Assembly: GCF_021442025.1 (NCBI RefSeq)
Contig: NZ_CP090446.1
Coordinates: forward strand, 806,001 to 870,000
Source of the DNA: Sphingobacterium sp. SRCM116780
Lineage (GTDB): Bacteria > Bacteroidota > Bacteroidia > Sphingobacteriales > Sphingobacteriaceae
Direction: 5' to 3'
DNA length: 64,000 nucleotides
In this document: positions 26,955-36,095 of the stretch, in pieces
Position numbering within the stretch: position 1 is the stretch's first letter
Layout: every line of letters begins with the position of its first letter
Made by a program: the position numbers and the translations under genes
The notes under the pieces: generated by a model
Databases searched by the model: none
Seen by the model: only the letters and a program-made list of their open reading frames with translations
What the model was told of the DNA's origin: nothing

Positions 26955-27251
26955 TCAGGAGAGCTTGATATACCGAAATATCCCGATGACCAGAAACAAG
27001 ATCCAACAAGGGATAAAGAAAATACCGATTTGTATCCGTAAACCGAAAGTGAGTAGCACGTTCCATACCCCCGTAATCAATGCATTAGTCTTTTCAACAA
27101 GAGCATTATCCATAAGGTCAAATAAACTGTTTACGATAAACAGTAATGGTACAGGTAACATGGCCAATAGAAAGAAAAGGAATGCTCCTAATAACGGAAT
27201 GTCCATGAGTTTGTTGAGTGACTCTTTTTGTGTTTTTAAAGTAATGATCAT
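26955..27251 (-). CDS. Small membrane protein, function unknown
   Basis: The 98-residue protein has about three hydrophobic segments ('LLGAFLFFLLAMLPVPLLFIV', 'ALITGVWNVLLTFGL' and 'IGIFFIPCWILFLVIGIF'). I do not recognise a family. It lies upstream of the larger membrane protein gene in the same direction. Confidence 0.55.
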   Translation of the reverse strand: MIITLKTQKESLNKLMDIPLLGAFLFFLLAMLPVPLLFIVNSLFDLMDNALVEKTNALITGVWNVLLTFGLRIQIGIFFIPCWILFLVIGIFRYIKLS

Positions 27252-27386
27252 AACCTTTCATGCTAGTCTCTGAATATACGTTTTTTATTATGTGAGAATA
27301 ACAGCGTTTATAATTCGCTAGGGAAGATTTATTATTCGTACTAAAATAAATAGGCCATTCATTTATGAATTAGGTTTTACTCTTAT

Positions 27387-28385
27387 TTAGATGCCAGCTT
27401 CTTTATTAAATTTATGCTTATAATCCAATGGTGATAAACCGGTTATCTTTCTGAAAACTTCTCTAAAGGCTTTTAAATCGGAATAACCAACTTCATACAT
27501 AACCTCATGAATGGTTTTACCAGTAGTTTCAAATGCTTTTTTTGCTGACTCAATCTTTACTCGCTGTACATACTGGATAGGGGTGTTGCCGGTTGCTTTT
27601 ATAAATCGTCGATCAAAGTTTCTTCTACCAACTGAAAATCTTTTTGAAAGATTTTCTATGGATATTTTCTCGCAAAAATTGTCTTCAATATATTGCTGTG
27701 CTTTTTTTACAACTTCATCTCCATGTGACTTTTGTCCAGTGAATATGACGAATGGCGACTGTGTTTGCCGATCCATCTCCACCTGGAAAAATTTAGAGCA
27801 ATAAAGGGCTGCTTCTCTGTCGTAATATTTTTCGATCAGATAAATCAAAAGATTTAAAAAGGAATAACCACCACCATTGGTGTAAATACCATATTCATCA
27901 GTGATTATTTTTTCAGTTTTTAAATGCACATCGGGAAATAGTACCCTAAAGTGATCTGCTGAACTCCAATGTATAGAGCAGCTTTTTTTGTCAAGTAGAC
28001 CAGATGATGCTAGCATAAATGCCCCTGTACACATACTGGCTATTTCAGCCCCATTTTTATATTGATTTTGTAGCCAATCAATCAACAAGATATTCCCTTC
28101 TATAGCCATCTTAAATTCTGTACTTAATGAAGGAATCAAAATGAGATCAGTTTTATAAAGAGCAGAAATTTTCACCTGAGGTTTTATGGTCAACAGACCG
28201 TCAATAAATGCAGACGCTTCGTTTACACCCGCGGTTTCGATTTTAAACAATGCTTTATTGCCTTTTGTCTCCCAATAGCTATTTGCTGCGGTAAAAATCT
28301 GATAAGCGCCAACGATACAAGCAATGGTACTGTTAGCCGTTTGTATATCAGGTACTAATATGGTCAGATGTTTCATCGGCTTCAC
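27387..28385 (-). CDS. GlxA-type transcriptional regulator (DJ-1/PfpI plus AraC domains)
   Basis: The 332-residue protein has an N-terminal DJ-1/GATase-like domain (about residues 5-190, with 'IASMCTGAFMLASSGLLDKKSCSIHW', where the Cys is at the nucleophile-elbow position) and a C-terminal AraC domain (about 225-325) with two HTH motifs: 'ISIENLSKRFSVGRRNFDRRF' and 'TIHEVMYEVGYSDLKAFREVF'. Regulators of this type usually sense small molecules and activate nearby genes. The divergent SRPBCC gene at 28581 is the natural target candidate. Confidence 0.9.
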   Translation of the reverse strand: MKPMKHLTILVPDIQTANSTIACIVGAYQIFTAANSYWETKGNKALFKIETAGVNEASAFIDGLLTIKPQVKISALYKTDLILIPSLSTEFKMAIEGNILLIDWLQNQYKNGAEIASMCTGAFMLASSGLLDKKSCSIHWSSADHFRVLFPDVHLKTEKIITDEYGIYTNGGGYSFLNLLIYLIEKYYDREAALYCSKFFQVEMDRQTQSPFVIFTGQKSHGDEVVKKAQQYIEDNFCEKISIENLSKRFSVGRRNFDRRFIKATGNTPIQYVQRVKIESAKKAFETTGKTIHEVMYEVGYSDLKAFREVFRKITGLSPLDYKHKFNKEAGI

Positions 28386-28580
28386 TTTTTAGCTTTACCA
28401 AGCAAAGATATTTTGCCTGATCAATTGCCTTTTTCTATGTATACGAAATTACAGAATTGTTTTGTCCAAATCAACCCACTATAAAGTCTATTTTACACCC
28501 TAAAATAGTGTTTGCTGATTGCTAAATTTGATAAGCATTTGATGAAAGTGCGGAGAAATTTTAATAAAAATTATAAAACT

Positions 28581-29042
28581 ATGGAAAGCAAAGATTTTAA
28601 CACAACCCTATTGGTTGAAGCAACAACACAGGAGGTGTTTGATGCCATTAATAATGTACGGGGGTGGTGGTCAGAAAATATTGATGGATCTACCGATCAG
28701 CTCAACAGTGAATTTCAGTATCACTATGAGGATGTACACCGAGCGAAAATAAAGGTTATTGAACTGGTACCAAATCAAAAAATAGTTTGGCATGTATTGG
28801 ACAACTACTTTAAATTCACTAAGGATAAGACAGAATGGAAAGATACTTATGTGATCTTCGAATTGTCTGAGAAAAATGAAAAAACAGTGCTGAAATTTAC
28901 TCACCAAGGTTTAGTTGAGGGATATGAATGCTATCAAATTTGTCACGACGCATGGACGCATTATATTCAAGACAGTTTAAAAGACCTCATTATGACAGGT
29001 AAGGGACAGGCTACACCTAAGAAGGTTGAAGATAAAGAATAG
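28581..29042 (+). CDS. SRPBCC (AHSA1-type) domain protein
   Basis: The ATG at 28581 is chosen because the domain begins directly after it; an in-frame ATG at 28512 would add 23 residues lacking family similarity. The 153-residue protein follows the AHSA1/START fold: 'FNTTLLVEATTQEVFDAINNVRGWWSE' at the start, 'IVWHVLDNYF' in the middle, 'TYVIFELSEKNEKTVLKFTHQGL' and a final helix 'HDAWTHYIQDSLKDLI'. Such proteins bind hydrophobic ligands or act in stress responses. It diverges from the GlxA-type regulator. Confidence 0.85.
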   Translation: MESKDFNTTLLVEATTQEVFDAINNVRGWWSENIDGSTDQLNSEFQYHYEDVHRAKIKVIELVPNQKIVWHVLDNYFKFTKDKTEWKDTYVIFELSEKNEKTVLKFTHQGLVEGYECYQICHDAWTHYIQDSLKDLIMTGKGQATPKKVEDKE

Positions 29043-29099
29043 AATATTTCAAGTAGAACCATTTCAATACATCTATTATTTAGGGATGAACATACAAAG

Positions 29100-29131
29100 A
29101 GAAAGGGTTGCTCTTTTGGAGCAACCCTTTT
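29100..29131 (-). terminator. Hairpin ending tRNA cassette 3
   Basis: A perfect 12-bp stem (29102-29113 with 29119-29130) with a 5-base loop lies at the 3' end of tRNA-Leu copy 3. The following minus-strand sequence has only a weak T-run. It lies between the converging SRPBCC gene and the cassette. Confidence 0.65.
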
Positions 29132-29133
29132 CG

Positions 29134-29218
29134 TACCTAGGGCGGGAATCGAACCCGCACTTCCTTAACGGAAACAGGATTTTAAGTCCTGCGTGTCTAC
29201 CAGTTCCACCACCTAGGC
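29134..29218 (-). tRNA. tRNA-Leu (anticodon TAA), copy 3
   Basis: It is identical over 85 bases to the copies at 10037 and 12776. Confidence 0.95.
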
Positions 29219-29234
29219 AAGGTGAATTTTGTGG

Positions 29235-29307
29235 AGCGAAAAACGAGATTCGAACTCGCGACCCCAACCTTGGCAAGGTTGTGCTCTACCAGCTGAGCTA
29301 TTTTCGC
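29235..29307 (-). tRNA. tRNA-Gly (anticodon GCC), copy 3
   Basis: It is identical to the copies at 10138 and 12877. The 16-base spacer to tRNA-Leu differs from the other cassettes at one base. About 45 bases upstream are nearly identical to those of cassette 1. Confidence 0.95.
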
Positions 29308-29347
29308 ATTTCCAACAGTAAACGAGTTGTTTTCTGTTTTGGTGATG

Positions 29348-29378
29348 CAAATATAGCGCTTAAAATGATAAAAACAAA
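29348..29378 (-). promoter_or_regulatory. Promoter of tRNA cassette 3
   Basis: On the minus strand TTTG (29375-29378) and TATATTTG (29348-29355) are 19 bases apart. The region between the -7 box and tRNA-Gly is shared with cassette 1, but the sequence upstream of the -7 box is different. Confidence 0.75.
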
Positions 29379-29406
29379 TTTTAACACCTGCTTTGTCTTG
29401 TTTTTT

Positions 29407-29895
29407 TTATAAGCCCTTTTCTTTCAGGAGAGAAGAAACGATATCACTTTCAAAACCACGGGATAACGCATATTGGAAAATTTTATTTTTGAGAATATAA
29501 GGATCTTTATCTTTTAACAACAAGCGTTTTTTATCAATCAAATCACTGGCTTTGCTTTCATATTCATCCAAATCGATTTTAGAAAATGCAATTTTTATTA
29601 ATGGTTCGGATACCTTTTTAAATTTTAAAGCTTGTTTGATTTTTATTTTACCCCAGCTTTTCATACGAAGCTTTCCCAAGGTATAGGCAATGGCAAATCG
29701 TTCCTCATTGAGAAAGTTCTCGGATATCAATTGAGAAATAATGAGTTCGACATCTTCTTGATGTAATCCCCATTCGTACAATTTATCGCGCACCTCTTGT
29801 TGTGCTCGTTCTTGATAAGCGCAATAGCTTTCAGCCTTAAGCAGTGCCTGCTTAGGCGTATATATTTTCTTTTTCGTTTTCTCTTCGTCAAACAT
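29407..29895 (-). CDS. recX: Regulatory protein RecX
   Basis: Residues of this 162-residue protein follow the RecX three-repeat helical pattern: 'LLKAESYCAYQERAQQEVRDKLYEWGL' in the first repeat, 'ISENFLNEERFAIAYTLGKLRMKSWGKIKIKQAL' in the second, and 'IFQYALSRGFESDIVSSLL' in the third. RecX binds RecA filaments and limits recombination. A Met five codons upstream (29910) is an alternative start. recA is not in this window. Confidence 0.88.
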   Translation of the reverse strand: MFDEEKTKKKIYTPKQALLKAESYCAYQERAQQEVRDKLYEWGLHQEDVELIISQLISENFLNEERFAIAYTLGKLRMKSWGKIKIKQALKFKKVSEPLIKIAFSKIDLDEYESKASDLIDKKRLLLKDKDPYILKNKIFQYALSRGFESDIVSSLLKEKGL

Positions 29896-29967
29896 CTTTA
29901 CAAATTTCAAAAATATATTGAACTTACTGAAAAAATGTGGAGCTTTGATTGAATATAAATTTTAAAA

Positions 29968-32409
29968 ATGTATACCATAGCGGATATTTCGGGGATTTTA
30001 GTACCTACACGATCGATTGTTATAGCAGCTGACGCCATCATTCAAAGTTTGATTTATGATACACGTAAAATCGTGAATGCAGAAACAGGATTGTTTTTTG
30101 CGTTGATCAATCGTCGAGATGGACACCAATATATTAAAGATGCTTACCTGAAAGGAGTCCGTAATTTTGTCTTGCAAGAAGATATGCAGCAGGAGTTCGC
30201 ATTACCTGATGCTAATATCTTATGGGTGTCGGATACTTTTTTGGCTTTACAAAGTCTGGCGGCTTATCAACGATCAAAATTTAAGTTTCCAGTATTGGGA
30301 ATTACGGGAAGTAATGGGAAGACGATTGTTAAGGAGTGGTTATATCAATTGATGTCTCCTGATTATAAAATCTATCGTAGCCCTAAAAGCTATAATTCTC
30401 AATTAGGTGTTGCCTTATCACTTTGGGAACTGAACGATCAGTATAATTTTGCTATTATAGAAGCAGGAATCAGCGAGGTTGGTGAGATGGCCAAATTAGA
30501 ACAGATGATCAAACCGACACATGGCTTACTCACAAATATTGGTATTGCACATAAAAGTGGTTTTGAATCCAAGCAAGAAAAAATTGCTGAAAAATTGAAA
30601 CTTTTCACACATGCTGAAGCATTGATCTATCCTCAAAAGTATTTAGAAAACATTTATATACCTTCTCAAATCTATAAGTTTGCTTGGGGAGAAGATGAAT
30701 CTTGTCAGTTGGAAATTTATTCAGTGAAAAGAGAGAACGATCAATCCACATTGGTTAGTTTATGTTTTTCCCGACAGTTTTTTACGGTAAAAATTCCTTT
30801 CGTTGATCAAGCATCGATTGAAAATGCTATTTCTTGTATTGCGGTCATGATTAGCTTTGGTTATGACTTCAAGGTCATTGCTGCACGTATTGCTTTGCTT
30901 CAACCGATGGAGATGCGGTTGGAATTGAAAAAGGGAAAACAGAATAGTTCCATTATTGATGATTCCTATAGCAATGATTTAGTTGCCCTACAGATCGCCT
31001 TAGATTTTCTGAAACAACAAAAGCAACATCAGCGAAAGATATTGATTCTTTCCGATATCCCTGGTGTCCAGTTGAACGATGAAAAGAGTATTACTAAATT
31101 GAGGCGGTTGATTGCTGAAAGTGAATTAACAGAATTGATTTTTGTAGGACCTATATTGAGTCAATTATTATCCCAATTTGCATTACCCATAAAAAATTAC
31201 GCAGATACCAAATCTTTTATTGAAGATCTGAAAAATATCGACTATCATGATGCGACAGTTCTGATCAAAGGAGCGCGGGAATATCATTTCGAACAGATCA
31301 GTAAACGTTTGGTTGCCAAATCGCATGATACGACGCTGGAAATTAATCTAAATGCACTGGAGCATAATTTGAATGTGTATCGAAGTTTACTGCCTGCTGG
31401 TGTAAAGTTAATGGCAATGGTAAAAGCCTTTTCTTATGGAAGTGGAAGTTTTGAAATTGCTAATTTATTGCAGTTTAACCATGTGGATTATCTAACGGTT
31501 GCTTTTGCAGATGAAGGAGTTGATCTTCGAAATGGGGGAATCACACTTCCTATTGTCGTCATGAGCCCCGACGAAAGTGCTTTTGATGCGATTGTACACA
31601 ATAATTTGGAACCTGAGATTTATAGTTTTAGGATTTTAGCTTCTTTCCTTCGATACCTAGAACAACATGACTTGAAAAACTTTCCTGTTCATATCAAAGT
31701 CGATACGGGTATGCATCGATTGGGATTTATGCCCGATGAAATTGATTCCCTATTGGACATTTTGAAAAATCAAAAGGCGATGAAAGTACAATCTGTTTTT
31801 TCACATTTGGCTTCTGCAGGAAATGCCCGCGATAATCAATTTACGGAAAAGCAAATTACACTATTAGATGCATTTACAAAAAAGCTACAGCATGAATTAG
31901 GCTATACATTTATTCGTCATATCGCAGCGACATCGGGTATTGATTTATGGCCTTCAGCCTATTTTGATATGGTACGATTGGGGATTGGCTTATATGGGAT
32001 TGATATGGATCGTGCTGATCTACCTGTGCAAGAAGTGAGTGTTTTGAAGACGAACGTTACGCAGATCAAATTTCTTCCAGAGACAGAAACCGTTGGCTAC
32101 AATCGGGCAGGAAAGTTAAGTCGCCCAAGTCGAATTGCAACGATTAAGATTGGCTATGCAGATGGTTATGATCGTCGGTTTGGTAATGGAATCGGTAAGA
32201 TGTCAATAAATGGTCAGTTGGTTGCTACAATTGGACATATCTGTATGGATATGTGTATGTTGGATGTAACCGATATTGACGTTCAAGAGGAAGATGAAGT
32301 CATCGTTTACCCAGATCTTAAGGAAGCTGCTCTTGCCATTGGAACAATACCTTATGAGTTGCTTGTTAATATCTCCCAACGCGTGAAAAGAGTTTATTTT
32401 TACGAGTAA
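29968..32409 (+). CDS. murF-alr: Bifunctional UDP-MurNAc-tripeptide D-Ala-D-Ala ligase / alanine racemase
   Basis: This 813-residue fusion is a known Bacteroidota arrangement. The N-terminal MurF half (about 1-450) has the ATP loop 'GITGSNGKTIVKEW' near residue 112 and 'IIEAGISEVGEM'. The C-terminal alanine racemase half (about 455-813) has the PLP-binding Lys in 'MAMVKAFSYGSGSFEI', 'VDTGMHRLGF', 'IKIGYADGYDRRFGNG' and 'ATIGHICMDMCMLDV'. Together it makes D-alanine and adds D-Ala-D-Ala to the peptidoglycan precursor in the cytoplasm. The MurF half shows the usual Bacteroidota divergence, so its ligase activity is by family inference. Confidence 0.93.
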   Translation: MYTIADISGILVPTRSIVIAADAIIQSLIYDTRKIVNAETGLFFALINRRDGHQYIKDAYLKGVRNFVLQEDMQQEFALPDANILWVSDTFLALQSLAAYQRSKFKFPVLGITGSNGKTIVKEWLYQLMSPDYKIYRSPKSYNSQLGVALSLWELNDQYNFAIIEAGISEVGEMAKLEQMIKPTHGLLTNIGIAHKSGFESKQEKIAEKLKLFTHAEALIYPQKYLENIYIPSQIYKFAWGEDESCQLEIYSVKRENDQSTLVSLCFSRQFFTVKIPFVDQASIENAISCIAVMISFGYDFKVIAARIALLQPMEMRLELKKGKQNSSIIDDSYSNDLVALQIALDFLKQQKQHQRKILILSDIPGVQLNDEKSITKLRRLIAESELTELIFVGPILSQLLSQFALPIKNYADTKSFIEDLKNIDYHDATVLIKGAREYHFEQISKRLVAKSHDTTLEINLNALEHNLNVYRSLLPAGVKLMAMVKAFSYGSGSFEIANLLQFNHVDYLTVAFADEGVDLRNGGITLPIVVMSPDESAFDAIVHNNLEPEIYSFRILASFLRYLEQHDLKNFPVHIKVDTGMHRLGFMPDEIDSLLDILKNQKAMKVQSVFSHLASAGNARDNQFTEKQITLLDAFTKKLQHELGYTFIRHIAATSGIDLWPSAYFDMVRLGIGLYGIDMDRADLPVQEVSVLKTNVTQIKFLPETETVGYNRAGKLSRPSRIATIKIGYADGYDRRFGNGIGKMSINGQLVATIGHICMDMCMLDVTDIDVQEEDEVIVYPDLKEAALAIGTIPYELLVNISQRVKRVYFYE

Positions 32410-32457
32410 TTCAAGGCATATTTTGCATCTTTGTAAAGTCTATTAGGTAGAAATAAT

Positions 32458-33057
32458 ATGTTATCAAAATTAGTAAGGGCATTTTTAAATTATCTTATAA
32501 GAGGGACTTTAGTTGTCGTCCCATTAGCAGGTGCTATATTTTTAATTGTTTGGATTGTTGCTTCCGTTGATTCAGCGTTGAATTTGACTGGATTGTTTTT
32601 GCAAGATGAGACAGGTCATCCCTTGTATATCCCGGGAATAGGTATTCTAACCGTTATTTTGATATTGGTATTAGCAGGGATTATTTTTACAAATTTTGTA
32701 ACCGACCCAATTAAGAACTGGCTGAATCATCAAATCAATCGTATTCCCTTATTGAATACACTCTATTCTTCTATTAAAGATTTTACAGAGGCATTTGTTG
32801 GAGATGCAAAGAAATTCAATGTCCCAGTACTGGTGAAAGTTAATGAGATAGGTGTGAGTAAGATTGGCTTTCTAACACAGACAGATTTATCAAAAATTAA
32901 TCTAGCAGATGAAGTAGTCGTTTATTTTCCCTATTCTTATTCATTCGCAGGACAAGTTGTTGTGGTAAAATCTTCTTTGGTGACAAAATTGAATATGTCT
33001 GCTACTGATGCGATGAAGTTAGTGGTTTCTGGTGGTGTAAGTGGTTTAGAACATTAA
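32458..33057 (+). CDS. DUF502 family membrane protein
   Basis: The 199-residue protein has two N-terminal membrane segments ('GTLVVVPLAGAIFLIVWIV' and 'GIGILTVILILVLAGIIF') and then 'RIPLLNTLYSSIKDFTEAF', followed by a soluble beta-rich region ending in 'KLVVSGGVSG', which is the DUF502 layout. These proteins are also found in plants and cyanobacteria; the function is not established. It follows murF-alr by 48 bases and may share its transcript. Confidence 0.88.
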   Translation: MLSKLVRAFLNYLIRGTLVVVPLAGAIFLIVWIVASVDSALNLTGLFLQDETGHPLYIPGIGILTVILILVLAGIIFTNFVTDPIKNWLNHQINRIPLLNTLYSSIKDFTEAFVGDAKKFNVPVLVKVNEIGVSKIGFLTQTDLSKINLADEVVVYFPYSYSFAGQVVVVKSSLVTKLNMSATDAMKLVVSGGVSGLEH

Positions 33058-33074
33058 TAAGCAATTATACTACA

Positions 33075-33118
33075 AAAAAACAAAAGGGAATCATTGGCAA
33101 AATGGTTCCCTTTTGTTT
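33075..33118. terminator. Intrinsic terminator after the DUF502 gene
   Basis: Arms 33081-33093 and 33102-33115 pair with one bulge; an A-tract precedes and a short T-run follows. Confidence 0.7.
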
Positions 33119-33150
33119 ACATTTATCTGGCAAAATAAACCGTATTACAT

Positions 33151-33513
33151 ATGAATGCTGACATCAGCTCTGTAGAAGAATATATCGCTTCTTTTCCTGA
33201 AGAAGTCCAAGTCCTGTTACAAGAAGTTCGTTCAACTATTCAGCAACATGCTCCAGCAGCTGTTGAAAGTATTTCCTATGGCATGCCAGCCTATAAATTA
33301 CATGGAAAACCACTGGTTTATTTTGGAGGTTTCAAAAAACATATTGGTTTTTACGCAACACCCACTGGGCATTCGGAATTTGAAACGGAACTCTCTTCTT
33401 ATAAGCAAGGTAAGGGTTCTGTTCAATTTGCCTTAGATCAACCGATTCCTTTTGCTCTGATTGGCAGAATAGTTGATTTCAGAGTCATGGAGACACTTAA
33501 AAAACTTAAATAA
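33151..33513 (+). CDS. DUF1801 (YdhG-like) protein
   Basis: The 120-residue protein has 'VEEYIASFPEEVQVLLQEVRSTI', 'VESISYGMPAYKLHGKPLVYFGGFKKHIGFY' and 'GSVQFALDQPIPFALIGRIVDFR', the complete DUF1801 fold. Relatives in Bacillota have been linked to iron donation to frataxin-type functions, but the role here is unknown. It precedes the kinase-like gene by nine bases. Confidence 0.88.
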   Translation: MNADISSVEEYIASFPEEVQVLLQEVRSTIQQHAPAAVESISYGMPAYKLHGKPLVYFGGFKKHIGFYATPTGHSEFETELSSYKQGKGSVQFALDQPIPFALIGRIVDFRVMETLKKLK

Positions 33514-33522
33514 GATTTCTTT

Positions 33523-34137
33523 ATGAGTGGTTTATGGAATCGTTTTGTGGGAGATAAAACAGTGAAAATTTCACGTCAAGAATGGAAAGATCAAGCGGAG
33601 TTATCTTATTTATCCAGCCAGATCGATACGGAGTTGATAAAAAGATGTACTCAAAAGATAGCCAGTGAACCTGAAAATGAAACTTTATTGCAGTCTTTTT
33701 TAAACTATCAACGTGCTGCTCTTCAACAAGATCGTATCCTTTCAGTTGCTTCGGAAATTGATTTTCTGGAACAGTATGTTTCCCTATTTCAATACGTTTC
33801 AACCGCTGATATTTCGATCATTTGGACTAAAAATATTGCGTATCCAACTTTACCGATTCCTAGTTTTATTCTAGTTCCTTTAATTCAAAATGCCCTTTTC
33901 AAGGGTTATCACACTGCTGAAAAATATCCCATGAAAATCAAGATTTCAGTATCTGAAAAAGTGATCTCATTAGACATTAGCAATCATGTCAATCATCATG
34001 TTACAGATCAAAAAGTAAGTGATTTACTAACGTATTATCAAGCAAGACTGCATCACGAATTTGGTGAACAGCATACGCTCATTATGAATAGTAATGCACA
34101 TACTTTTCGATCACATCTTACCTTAAGATTTAAATAA
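33523..34137 (+). CDS. Degenerate LytS-type histidine-kinase-like protein without phospho-acceptor
   Basis: The 204-residue soluble protein follows the pattern of the LytS/YehU sensor-kinase core but without a membrane part. 'LSYLSSQIDTEL' (27-38) lines up with the H-box (AQINPHFLF), with Glu37 in place of the His. 'ASEIDFLEQYVSL' (76-88) matches the following helix. 'IPSFILVPLIQNALFKG' (112-128) matches the N-box, with Gln for Glu. The end, 'YYQARLHHEFGEQHTLIM', matches the final ATPase strand region, but the glycine-rich ATP-lid motifs are missing. This suggests a non-catalytic regulator or dimerisation partner. The 3' end overlaps the converging HAD gene by eight bases. Confidence 0.72.
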   Translation: MSGLWNRFVGDKTVKISRQEWKDQAELSYLSSQIDTELIKRCTQKIASEPENETLLQSFLNYQRAALQQDRILSVASEIDFLEQYVSLFQYVSTADISIIWTKNIAYPTLPIPSFILVPLIQNALFKGYHTAEKYPMKIKISVSEKVISLDISNHVNHHVTDQKVSDLLTYYQARLHHEFGEQHTLIMNSNAHTFRSHLTLRFK

Positions 34138-34906
34138 CTTCAAAGTGAGCAAGTGCATTATAAATACCGTCATTATCGACATCATCGGTAATATAATCAG
34201 CGATTTCTTTCACCTCAGGATTCGCATTTCCCATCGCGATACCATAGGCAGTATGTTTCAACATCGTGATATCATTTCCACCATCACCAAATGCCATTGT
34301 CTGACTTAAATCAATATTGAAATGCTGCGTAAAAACATCAATACCAACTTGTTTACTTTGACCGATTGGGTTGACGTCTGCAAATAAGGGAGTCCAACGT
34401 GAGGCAACAGAATTGGGCATGATCGTGGTCATGAATTCGTCCTGCTCTTCTGGTTGAATAAAGATATTTGTTTGCAAAACAGATCCCATATCAAAGTCTG
34501 TGTAAGAGCGTTGTTGGGGAATCGGTAAATTCACCTGTTGATACATCGCAGTAATTTCAGGTGTAACCTGAAAAATAGAAATTTCTTTTTCAGACATCAA
34601 GGAAAAGCTCACTTGATTTTTTTCTGCATGCTGAATTAAAGATGCAATATCTGCTTCGTGGATTCCTTTTCTAAACAGGAGATCACATTCTTTGGTGATG
34701 CAATATCCACCATTGAAAGTAATAAAACCATCAAAATCTAAATATTTGATGTGATCCAAACTATTGATCGATCTCCCAGTAGAGACAATAACTTTAATGC
34801 CTTTTGATTTTAACTTCTCGATGGCTTTTTCGGTTGAAGAGGGGATTTTATGGGTGTTGAAACTTAAAAGAGTTCCGTCAATATCAAAAAAAACTGCTTT
34901 AATCAT
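34130..34906 (-). CDS. HAD-superfamily phosphatase, Cof type
   Basis: The 258-residue protein has HAD motif I 'FFDIDGTLLSF' at residues 6-16, motif II 'VIVSTGRS', the C2B-type cap domain, Lys-containing motif III near 'KQVGIDVF', and motif IV 'AFGDGGNDITML'. The layout is that of Cof/YbjI-type hydrolases, which dephosphorylate sugar phosphates or flavin phosphates; the substrate is unknown. Confidence 0.92.
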   Translation of the reverse strand: MIKAVFFDIDGTLLSFNTHKIPSSTEKAIEKLKSKGIKVIVSTGRSINSLDHIKYLDFDGFITFNGGYCITKECDLLFRKGIHEADIASLIQHAEKNQVSFSLMSEKEISIFQVTPEITAMYQQVNLPIPQQRSYTDFDMGSVLQTNIFIQPEEQDEFMTTIMPNSVASRWTPLFADVNPIGQSKQVGIDVFTQHFNIDLSQTMAFGDGGNDITMLKHTAYGIAMGNANPEVKEIADYITDDVDNDGIYNALAHFEVI

Positions 34907-34942
34907 GTTTACGTATAAGTATGTGTCCTACAAATATAATCA

Positions 34943-35353
34943 TTACAAAAGAGTGTTTTGACTGAATGCTGTCATAATAAAAATGATACTTAGGTATAAC
35001 CATAAACAGGAGAAGACAATGTGAACAATCGTCTCCAAGTGTTTACCTTTCCATAATTTGCTGGAATAACCAAAGAATTGGATGATCAATCGTAATATCC
35101 AAAAAATACCCATTCCAAAACAAATTCTTTTACCTAAACTGGTTTGTACCAATTCCTGAGCAGAAGATAAGCACAATGTACCCATAAGAATAACTGCGAT
35201 AGCAATAAAAAAAGTATGAATCATCATCATTTCCTTATTGATGAGACTGAGTGATTTTAATTCTTCTTTCCAATTGAAATACTTTGGAAATATCATATGT
35301 ATGAAGCCGAGAACGATTAAAATAAAACCAATAATGTGAAGATGTTCAATCAT
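34943..35353 (-). CDS. Four-helix membrane protein, function unknown
   Basis: The 136-residue protein has about four hydrophobic helices ('LHIIGFILIVLGFIHMIFP', 'IHTFFIAIAVILMGTLCL', 'GMGIFWILRLIIQFFGY' and 'IVHIVFSCLWLYLSIIFIM'), with 'FNWKEELKSLSLINKEMM' between the first two. It is the last gene of a four-gene minus-strand operon and overlaps the methyltransferase gene by eight bases. Confidence 0.75.
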   Translation of the reverse strand: MIEHLHIIGFILIVLGFIHMIFPKYFNWKEELKSLSLINKEMMMIHTFFIAIAVILMGTLCLSSAQELVQTSLGKRICFGMGIFWILRLIIQFFGYSSKLWKGKHLETIVHIVFSCLWLYLSIIFIMTAFSQNTLL

Positions 35354-36095
35354 TTTTCGCTAGTTTAAAAATAGTGATGAATGCTGTATGTTTATGTTCT
35401 GTTACGATGGTTAGGTCTGCTTCTTTAAAATTTTTAATCCATGTTTTTTTACGATGAAAATGAAGAAAACCAATATTGAAAGCGAGAAAATTGGGAATGT
35501 CTCGGAGATGTTCAATTACGTATACTTCAGCATTTGGTTTTAGGATACGATTGATTTCTTTTAAAAAGCGTGTACGCTCTTTTGAATTTCGGATCTCATG
35601 TGCTGCTAAAATGAGAAATACTTTGTCCGTTGTTTGGGATGCTAGCGGGATGCTATTTGTTTCAATGTTAATGATTGACTCGGATTGCGGGTATGCTTTT
35701 CTAGCGCGCTTGATCGAAACCTCTGTATGTTTCTCTTCATTATAAAAATCAAAAACTTGCACTGTTGAGTTCGTATATACCTGCTGTAATAATGGAGTTG
35801 TTTCATCAAAACCCGCATTAATATTGACAATATGTAGAAACTTATCTTCTTTTTTCAACCATTTTAATGCATAGAAATCACTTAAATCATAGATATAGAG
35901 TGATGCAAGAAGTGAGAGTAAAGTCGAAGAGATCGCTAAAAAAGTGAACGTCAATACGTAAATTTTAAACTCTGGAGGAACATGAACGTAACAGAAGAAT
36001 AACCCTGCAAAAAACAATAAGGCAATGATATAAAAATGCCAATTGAATCGTATGATATTCAATACTCCCTGAAATGGCTTTCTTACTTGTTCCAT
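35346..36095 (-). CDS. Membrane-anchored SAM-dependent methyltransferase
   Basis: The Met at 36095 is preferred, since it reduces the overlap with the DUF2071 gene to 13 bases; a Met at 36119 is also in frame. The 249-residue protein begins with two membrane segments ('FYIIALLFFAGLFFCYVHV' and 'LTFTFLAISSTLLSLLASLYIY') and continues with a class I methyltransferase domain: 'HIVNINAGFDETTPLLQQ' stands for the SAM-binding loop and 'VFLILAAHEIRNSKERTRFLKEINRILKPNAEVYVIEH' for the later core strands. The loop lacks the classic GxGxG, so activity is not certain. Confidence 0.78.
   Translation of the reverse strand: MEQVRKPFQGVLNIIRFNWHFYIIALLFFAGLFFCYVHVPPEFKIYVLTFTFLAISSTLLSLLASLYIYDLSDFYALKWLKKEDKFLHIVNINAGFDETTPLLQQVYTNSTVQVFDFYNEEKHTEVSIKRARKAYPQSESIINIETNSIPLASQTTDKVFLILAAHEIRNSKERTRFLKEINRILKPNAEVYVIEHLRDIPNFLAFNIGFLHFHRKKTWIKNFKEADLTIVTEHKHTAFITIFKLAKND

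Noticed and set aside
29968..32409. MurF-alanine racemase fusion as a novelty
   Set aside because: This fusion is well known in Bacteroidota.
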